A stretch of DNA of 40,362 nucleotides, from contig JAIPMN010039861.1 of assembly GCA_020650975.1 (NCBI GenBank), positions 1-40,362 on the forward strand, written 5' to 3'. The stretch's first letter is position 1, and each line of letters starts with the position of its first letter. Of the stretch, positions 28,001 through 37,000 are shown piece after piece. A program made the position numbers and the translations under genes. The notes beneath the pieces were generated by a model. That model was not told the DNA's origin, did no database searches, and saw only the letters and a program-made list of their open reading frames with translations. Source of the stretch: Apostichopus californicus (Eukaryota; Echinodermata; Holothuroidea; Aspidochirotida; Stichopodidae).

Positions 28001-31000
28001 AGATGAAGACAAAAGTTAGTTTTTTGTGGAGGAGGGGGAATAATCAAGGCTAAATATCAAAACATCAAAGCATAACCCATTAATGCTAAAAATATGTAAA
28101 ATGTAGAAAACCTGATCAAATTATAAAGAAAGCATTAAGGTGGAAAATGCACCTTTATGCTAATAAGATGTTTACATTTAAAAGCATGACATCATATGAT
28201 TGGCAGATACATGACTACAAGCCTTGTTGATTAGTACTACATTACTGTCACAAGAGCAGATCAGTATTAGCCCTAAATATGCTAGAAAGTCAAATAAATG
28301 GTCACTCATATTCAAGCTCCACCAAGCACCTTATTGCCACCCTCTAGACATTTTCACTCACGGAGACAACGTATTGTTCTGATACTTTTCACTGTCTGGG
28401 AAGAAGACTTCTCTCAAAGCTTCACTGATCACGTCAAGCAACGTTACTAGGTCATTTACTTGGCTAGTTAAGGTCTCATTTCAACTAATGAAATCAAACT
28501 GGCAAATTCTGAACTTGATGTGATAAACCTACTCACCACTGAGTCTCTTGGCAAACATCTTTTCTACGAGAATGTCATTAACGTTCAGCTAAAAAAGATG
28601 GGACAGAAACATGCATTGCATAGCAGCATTTAAAGAGATCACATGACAAGAATGGTAACAATTCAACCTAGCATTAATGAACAAAGAAAACTTGTGTAAC
28701 CATCATAAGGAAACCTGGTTAATGTTTTACTTGTATTTTATTTTCTTTAATAACTTTCTTTCTATTTTATCATTATCATGTATGGAACTTTAGTAGAATA
28801 AATTCTCATTTCATTTATGTCATCCAACTAGCATCTGGTGTTTAATCTTAGCAATTTTTCTGAAATGGAATAAATGTTCTCCTTAGAATTATTTCAATAC
28901 TCTTGATTTTATTATATTCATTCTTGTGTAAGTGTTTAAATCCACAGAATGTTGCAACTAGTCGCCCCATTCCAGTTGGGAGGTGCAACTTGTAATTTCC
29001 CAGAACCTTAAAAAATTGTCTGTTTCGGTTGGAGACTAAAGACCAACTTTGCCATGTATCATGCTTTATATTGGTGAAATTTGCATATCTGAAGACTGAT
29101 ATTTATGACAAGAAATTGGGCAAATTAAAGATTGAAATTCATATATTATTCAAATACATTATGATAATACTTCATAAGAATTTCATTTATCACTATAATA
29201 CTTCATGAGAATTTCCATGGCATTTTGCAATTAAAAGTACTGATAAAAATAATTGGAATTATTCTGATACCCTCATTCATTCAATTTTACCACTATCACT
29301 ATGCAGCCCAACATACACTAATCCTGTCTTTACAGAAACTGTTAGACTGTGATAACCAAACTTTTAATATGATATAAATCTAAACGAATGAAAATTCTGC
29401 AAAAAATTCTACACTTACTAATTCTCCCTGGTGTTTGGCGAATAGTGTTACATGTTTCACTTGATCGGCGTCGATGTGCTTCACATGACATTGCAAAGGT
29501 TTACCTGATGAAGAAATTGAACCCATGATGATTTGTAAAATGAGAAATAAATTAATCAATCAATTAAAGTCAGTAGAAACAAAAGAAACAGGAACAAAAG
29601 AAGAAATGAAGTACAAGGGCCAGTAGTAGTGGAGCCAGGATATCACAGAGGAGGGGTTGTGGCCCTAGGGTCATTGAAGACAACTCCCCATGTAGGGGGT
29701 TCTTGGGTCATCTTGCCCCACAAAATATTAAAGCTGTGGTAATAAATATTTTAAAACTTTTTGTGAGATTGAAAAGGAGAGGGTGAACTCCCCCCCCCCC
29801 CAGATCTGCGCCTGACAGATGTTACTAACAGCAGGATGCTTCCTTCATAGTTCAGTTGCTGCTTAAAGGAAGCTACTCTGGGTTGCTTTCCAAAAATTGT
29901 TACTGTTTTTTTTACTCTCAAATCACTTAAAATGTAGATCATTACTTTGGCCAGTCAAGTGTCATCTCAAACAATGGAGTGAAAGTTGATATTGTCAGAA
30001 AAAATCTATGTTGCTTTTCTTCATGTGGTTTCTACTTATAGAGAGACTTGTTGCGATGAAATATTTGATGAAATGTTGAATGTTTGATAACGAATGTTTG
30101 ATGAAATGAAATGTTTGATGCAATGTTGCGATGAAGTGTTTGGATGAAATGGGACAAAATGTTGAAATCAATCAATGCTTGATCACCAAACATCATCTTG
30201 ATGAAAAGTTTGTGGGAGTGATCTATTGCAATCTAATAAAATAACCCAAATGCAAGACATGCGAGAAAATGAAATGCAGACTGTACTTTATAAAACTGAT
30301 GAAGGGATGCACAGACCTGCCCAGTGGTCATATTAAAATGGTAAACTGATGAAGGGATGCACAGACATGCCCAGTGGTCATATTAAAATAGTAAACTGAT
30401 GAAGGGATGCACAGACCTGCCCAGTGGTCATATTAAAGTGGTAAACTGATGAAAGGATGCACAGACCTGCCCAGTTGTCATATTAAAATGGTAAACTGAT
30501 GAAGGGATGCACAGACCTGCCCAGTGGTCATATTAAAATGGTAAACTGATGAAGGGATGTACAGACCTGCCCAGTGGTCATATTAAAATGGTAAACTGAT
30601 GAAGGGATGCACAGACCTGCCCAGTGGTCATATTAAAATGGTAAACTGATGAAGGGATGCACAGACCTGCCCAGTGGTCATATTAAAATGGTAGTCTGTT
30701 CTTTACAGTTTCAGATTTACACAGAATTTCTTTCTGCATGATGTTGTTTGAAGATGCAAGTAGTATACGGAACTGGATTTAAAGGTGAAATTGCAAATTT
30801 TACGTGGAAAGTGATTTAAATCAGGTTGGACTGAAAAGGCAAGAAATCTGTACAGATTTAGGATATCTGTTTGTAGATAAATAAATAATTAGTCTCTACT
30901 CATAGCAAACAATGGAAGGATGGACAGCAATTGCAATTGGGGCTGTCATTCATGAATTCATCCTATGGACACCACGTCCCTTTCTTGATAATCGCAAGAC

Positions 31001-34000
31001 AACACAAGTTTAGCAAAATATTACCTTTGATTAACTTTCCAAAATATTCAACAGCAGCTGTATCATATTTAACGGTTGGTCTGGATAAGGAAATGAAAAT
31101 ATTGCATAAAAGTTTAAGTAAAGGTAGACAACCATACCTACAGAATCTTTTCCAAAGTAGGCAAATATCAGACAAGAAAGTCACACAGAATGTCAAAATG
31201 TACAATGTTTTTCTCTCTTTTTGCTGTAGTAATACTGTACCTCCATCAAATATAACAATTGTTAACCTGGTATAACTATTACTGGTAGTTTGTATCTATA
31301 AACTACTAAATGAAGCTGATAAGCTGATCATTTCTCTGGCAATTCATAGTTACAATTAGCATCACTTACCTGTCCCCACTATACATTCATACTCCCATCA
31401 ATCAAGTCCACTTAAACTTTTTCTCAGTTTTCTGAGTTCACACTGAATAAGTTTGTAATACTTCTCAATCCAAACGATGCCATAACAATGTAATTCAATA
31501 TCTTTCAAATAATTTTAAAACTAAACCATTTTGTTTTAGATTTGACCAATTTGCTCTATGTATTTGATTAATACTGATACTGATATGAAAAGTGGATGGA
31601 TTACGAAATGTTGCCAATCAAATTTCATTCATTTATCACTCACCGATTAATATCCAGATGGGTATTTCCAATTGATCAACAATGTTTGATCAATGTTTGA
31701 CTAGACTCGAAGAACTTTCTTAAGCTTACTTAATATTGAATGCTTCACACCATTTTGGAGTTTTTATTAACTGTTGATCCCAGCTTAGTTAAAGGCAAAC
31801 TATTCAGGACAAAAGGGTATAGGAGGCTAGGCTTTTAAACACTTACCTCATTTCTGCACCATCAATGAAAGATACCGACATGGTAATAGGCTGTATACAA
31901 TGAAGGGTAAATTCCTGGACTTGTGGAGGAATCTTACGGAAATGATCTGGGATTTCTCTCATTCTGTGACAAAGAGGAAACAATCAATTAAGACTGTAAA
32001 TTCCACAAAAAGAACCATGAATTAGTTTTGTTAAGTTTCAAAGTGGAGGTGCCAACAAAAGAGGGTTAAATTTCTACAAAACATCTTTTACATCAGCAAA
32101 TAAACCAGTATATGGTGGAAAGAATGGGAAGGCATTTAATTCCCTAATAATCCCATGTATGCCTGTAAGCATTATAAGCCACACTACAGTATCTCATCTT
32201 ATTTTGTATTAAGCAACACTGAAGCTCATTGTGAACTGATATAAGGTGTACTCACACTAAATATGGACTTCAAATTATCCTTCAAATATAATCTTGATGA
32301 AGATAATTACTAACATCAAAAACCATTTGACTTCACTTTGCTTGAATGTCAGGTTGTGAAAATGGCATGAATACCTCACTGCATTATATCACACGCTCTG
32401 CACATCCTGGACTTTAGAAATGTAAAGAAGATTTGTTTCAAATATACATGTCAATATCGCAACAGCTACAAACATCAACTCCTGACCTGACAAAATCTAA
32501 AAAACCAGAAATAAGGTCTCCCTATTTCCTTTTAAAAAAAAAGAAAAGAAAAGAAAAAAGAACAAGGGTTTTGACCTATTTATTTACATGGTAATTAGTT
32601 AAATTAATATCCAAATTAACATACTGGCTGTGAGGTACTAATATTGTGTCTGCACGGTCGACCAGGTAGCAACACGACTTTGGTCCACTTGTTGTACGAA
32701 GGACTGTCTCCACGGTGCAACGATACCAGTGGGACTCGTGCTCCTCTTTCCGTTTTACCAAATACATCTAAAGCAACAAGAAAAAATACAACCAACCAAA
32801 ATCATGAAATAGAAAATGTGTTGCACATGCAAATACAATATACCAATGCCAACAAAAAGAGAAACAATATTTCAGATGGTTATCACCTTTTATTGTTCAT
32901 TTCGTCTGCAAACCTCAATCGTATACGATGTAATCAAATGGTTCCAAAGTTTTAAGTTTCTACATACATGTTATTCAGGCCTGTGGTCATGATAATTCTG
33001 AAGAAAACAGCAACACAACTTTGTAAACTTTTAACAAAAGGCATCTTTTTAGTTTACAAATGTTGCATATATCGTAGTTCTTGAATAATAATAATAATTT
33101 ATTTGGAAAGCGTAAAATCCACAAAAGTACTCTAAAACGCTATGTAACAGCAAATAAAAAAAATATATGACACAAAATATGTAGTAAATATGCAGAATAA
33201 AATACAATATAAATGAGTATGAAAAATAAAAAGCATGCACGTTTGAGTTTGTTGGAGTATTGCACATGAAAAGAATTTAATACACAGTTTAAATATTGCA
33301 GTAATGCTGTCTAAAAAGGAAGGTTTTCAGCTTTGACTTGAATGTCAAATGAATGCTGGCAGGGTTTATGTTAAGACCAAGATATGAAAACCAAACTGAA
33401 ATTGCAGGACTCCTGAGTGCTCAGTAACACTGCTGAGTTATCTTTCCTACCTGTCCTTTTAAAGGTGACAGAACGTGGATATCGACATACTGGCTGGAAT
33501 TACAAATGTTCTGTATCTCTTGGTCCATTCTCTGAAACTCTTGCATATCTGAGGACATCTGTGATCCAGGTATCTCCCTTGCTTTAAAGGACCCTGGGGA
33601 GTCCACCTGTGAAGAAAAAGGAGTAGGTTGTGTTATGATATATACAAAAAATTTCAGTAGTCCAATAGTTTCTTAAATACCTTTATTGTATTAATATTGA
33701 GGTAGTCAGGGCCAGAAAAAAATCTATTGCACCAATGGCTTTTTGCTATAGGTTCTCCTCATTTTGCAAGAGACATGATGAGGTCTCTCTAAAGAAAGGG
33801 AGCCTACGAAGGTGGTAATGAATTTTGTTATACTGTTAGTGACCTATGAATGAATCAACGTTTCATATTTTCTATTTCTCTTTTAGTCTTTGAAGACATT
33901 GCAAGACAGGACACTGCACTACAGGTGCCTTTTTAAATTTATATTTTGCAAAAATACTCTGTTTAATTTTACTCATACAAGTTTAATACCAGTGCCCACA

Positions 34001-37000
34001 AACGGTTAACAACCATATCCCTGACTCATTTTCAATATTGGGTCATGCTATGAGGAGAGTACAAACAGAGCTATTAAATCCCTCTGCATATCGACCATCA
34101 TTATTGATTCTAAGCCTACTTACAGTACCTTTAAAACCTGTATGTCCATTTCTCCTGAAAACTGCAGTCTCTGGGTTTGTAAATTCAAAAAGTCATCTGT
34201 AAATTCAAAGATATATTATCAATGTCATTAAATCCTTGTCAGAATCTTGCTAAATGATGACTCCAAGCACTACTGAAGATAAACACTACATAGATTATGT
34301 TAAGGGTAAGCTTAACGAAATTGATAGCTAGAACAGGATTCGAACCAGTGACCTCTGAGCTATCCAGTCCTTAGTAGGTGGGAATCCCCATATGTATAGC
34401 CAGGGGCTCCAGTTAGAAGCCACAATGCCTTGCATACCATGTTACCAGGGATCAAGCCCCAGTTTTATTCAATGCAGAGCAGAGAGCAGCAGGGAAGGGA
34501 TTTTATGAGAGATTCAGCTCTATAAATATAAGTAAATGAAAAATGGAAAATAGACTGATGGAAGGGAGCAAAGAAATTTAGAATGTTGGGCTTGAAACCC
34601 AGAGGTCACAGGTTCAAGTCCCGATCTAGCCATAAATTTAGAATGCTGTGCTTGAAACCCAGAGGTCACAGGTTCAAGTCCCGATCTAGCCATACATTTC
34701 TTTGCTCTTTGCCATTGTAGTTTGTGCCAAGGCAGAAACCACCTTTGTCTATGGCAGAAACTACAAGTTTTCTGTAAGGTATGGAAGATCCTGAATGTCT
34801 GTTGGAACAAACATAAACTGAAGTGGAATATGAAATATCAACAGCTTCTTTCCAGTAGTAGGCCTAGTACTAGCATTCCCTCAGTCTTAGTTGAAGCTAA
34901 AGGCTGGTAGTAGTGGTGCTTCTTTAGCAAAGAAAGCAAATGATTTCTTTCTTTCACTTTTTAATTATGAAATGTTATCGTTTCATAGACATAGGCCTAT
35001 CGGTATTCAATGCATGCATGTCATTTTTAATTTTTGTTTTATGTGTGATTGTTAATGTGTTGTAAGATAGTCTAGACTAACTCTAAATATGCTATTATAT
35101 GTAGTTTTAAAAATATTTCTTTGTTTGCTAAGGGTACAGGCCTGTATTTAAAAACTGCCAAACAATGAATCAAGCCAAACAATTAATGTCAGACGCCCCC
35201 TATTTTTCTCTAACTAATGATTCCGAAAATACACCATCTGATGGTCTAAAGGCCTAACAATTGAGTTTTTGAAGACACAGGTAACTACTCAGGCCCGTCG
35301 TAAACCCTCACTATTGTTAAGGCAACATGGTCGTAATTTGGAAGATGTCATAACAATGAGCCCGCTGTTCTGCATTTTCACTGTAATTGATCCAGCTGCA
35401 TCTGAGAATATTCCAGCAGACTGACTGTTGGTGACCATGAACTGAGTGTTGTTACATTGTGTGTGGGGGGGGGGGGACTCTAATTTGGATGGGAGAATGA
35501 CCAGGGAGTTGTTATATGTACTACTTGGAATGACCTGTTATAATTGGTATGTCGGACATGTGGGAAATTTTTACACTCATTGAAGGTTTACCTCTGCACT
35601 ATAGGCAAACAAATTCATAAATTTGTTGCTCAGCCAAGTGCAAAGGCTGTGGTGCTGATTTACAGTTTTAGTTATTTTCACCAATGTAATGCATTATGGT
35701 AATTCAATATGACATATGTATGGGTGTATTATTCTTCACCTTGGAGGGACATATTTTGTTTGGACATGCCCTCTCCTCCCAAGATCACCAGTAACTTTGG
35801 TTTTGACAGAAGTGTGACACAGTAGCAGATGATTCAGATGGGGGTGGGGGGATTGGTGGGGAGGTAGCAAGCCCATATTAGTTACAAAACAGAAAAATAT
35901 AAGAAACCAAAAAGGGAAAAGGATACAAAGAAAAGAGAACTGACATGTGGTTCCAAATGTTTACTTTTTTAATGTCAAATTAAAAATGGCTTTTTTTTGT
36001 TCTCTTCATGACGAATCGGCGTTATTTAAAGAGAGGTGTGGAATGGAATCAAGAGGTACTGTACCTGCTTTACTTCAAACACATAGCTAGTACAGCAACT
36101 ACTCGTGCCATCTGTAACACATGTTACTACTGTTCATGTCCCACAACCATGCATCAGTAAGGTATCCAGTCAAAACGTCCCTTTACCAAAACGTCCCCGC
36201 TTTTTTAAGACCAAAACGTCCCCGCTTTTTACCAAAACGTCCCCGCAGTCAAAACGTCCCCGTGAGTCAAAACGTCCCCGCTTTTTATAATCAATTGGAA
36301 TGCAAGTGTGGATGTTTTTAGTTCAAATCAAAGAGTAAGGATAAGTATAGTTTAGGTTGAAAACACAGTTTTTAGGAGTGGGAAGTGCCGGTTATGAGGG
36401 CGGAAACATTTTTGAGTATCATTTTCTGAGGTAAGATAATATAAATAGAACTGTGAATGAATGTGATAGACGGGGACGTTTTGACTTACGGGGACGTTTT
36501 GACCAACGGGGACGTTTTGACCAAAAGCGGGGACGTTTTGGTACGGGGACGTTTTGACTGGTAAGCCATCAGTCAGTACTGCTCTGTGTTCGTAACATGG
36601 TAACATGTGTTACAGGTGGCAGCAGTAGTTACCATACTAGCTATGAGTATCGGCTGACAATAATTGCCAAAAATATGATAATGGTTGAAATAATTTGGCT
36701 AGTTTTACATGCTAATTTATATTTGGGATTAGGGTTGCAAGAGCCCTTTCATGACATTCATTTAGAACTCGAGAACCAAGCAGCTCATATATGGCAAAAC
36801 GTTTGCTTCCTACATTAAACAATGTACATTTCCGGTCACTAATAATGGACCAAAAGCTTTGGATCTGGCAATGGTCCAAAGATATGACCTACTGAGTCTG
36901 GTACTGGGACACAAGTCATGTAATAATACCTACAGGTACACTATATTTAGTGCCCTGAGTTTGAGTCACTCCAAGATTAATGTATGTCGTCCAGTTACAG

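Noticed and set aside
30931..31275. 114-codon plus-strand open frame
   Set aside because: Overlaps TDRD12 exon 6 in antisense and shows no recognisable protein similarity.
34320..34380. Functional tRNA gene
   Set aside because: The anticodon arm is missing and the acceptor stem does not pair; only A-box-like and B-box-like parts remain.
34520..34810. Open frame with repeated peptide SGLEPVTSGFQAQHS
   Set aside because: Antisense translation of the tRNA-like tandem units, not a gene.
36105..36321. Frames with repeated QNVPAF/KRPRF units
   Set aside because: Translations of the CAAAACGTCCCCG repeats in the foldback element.
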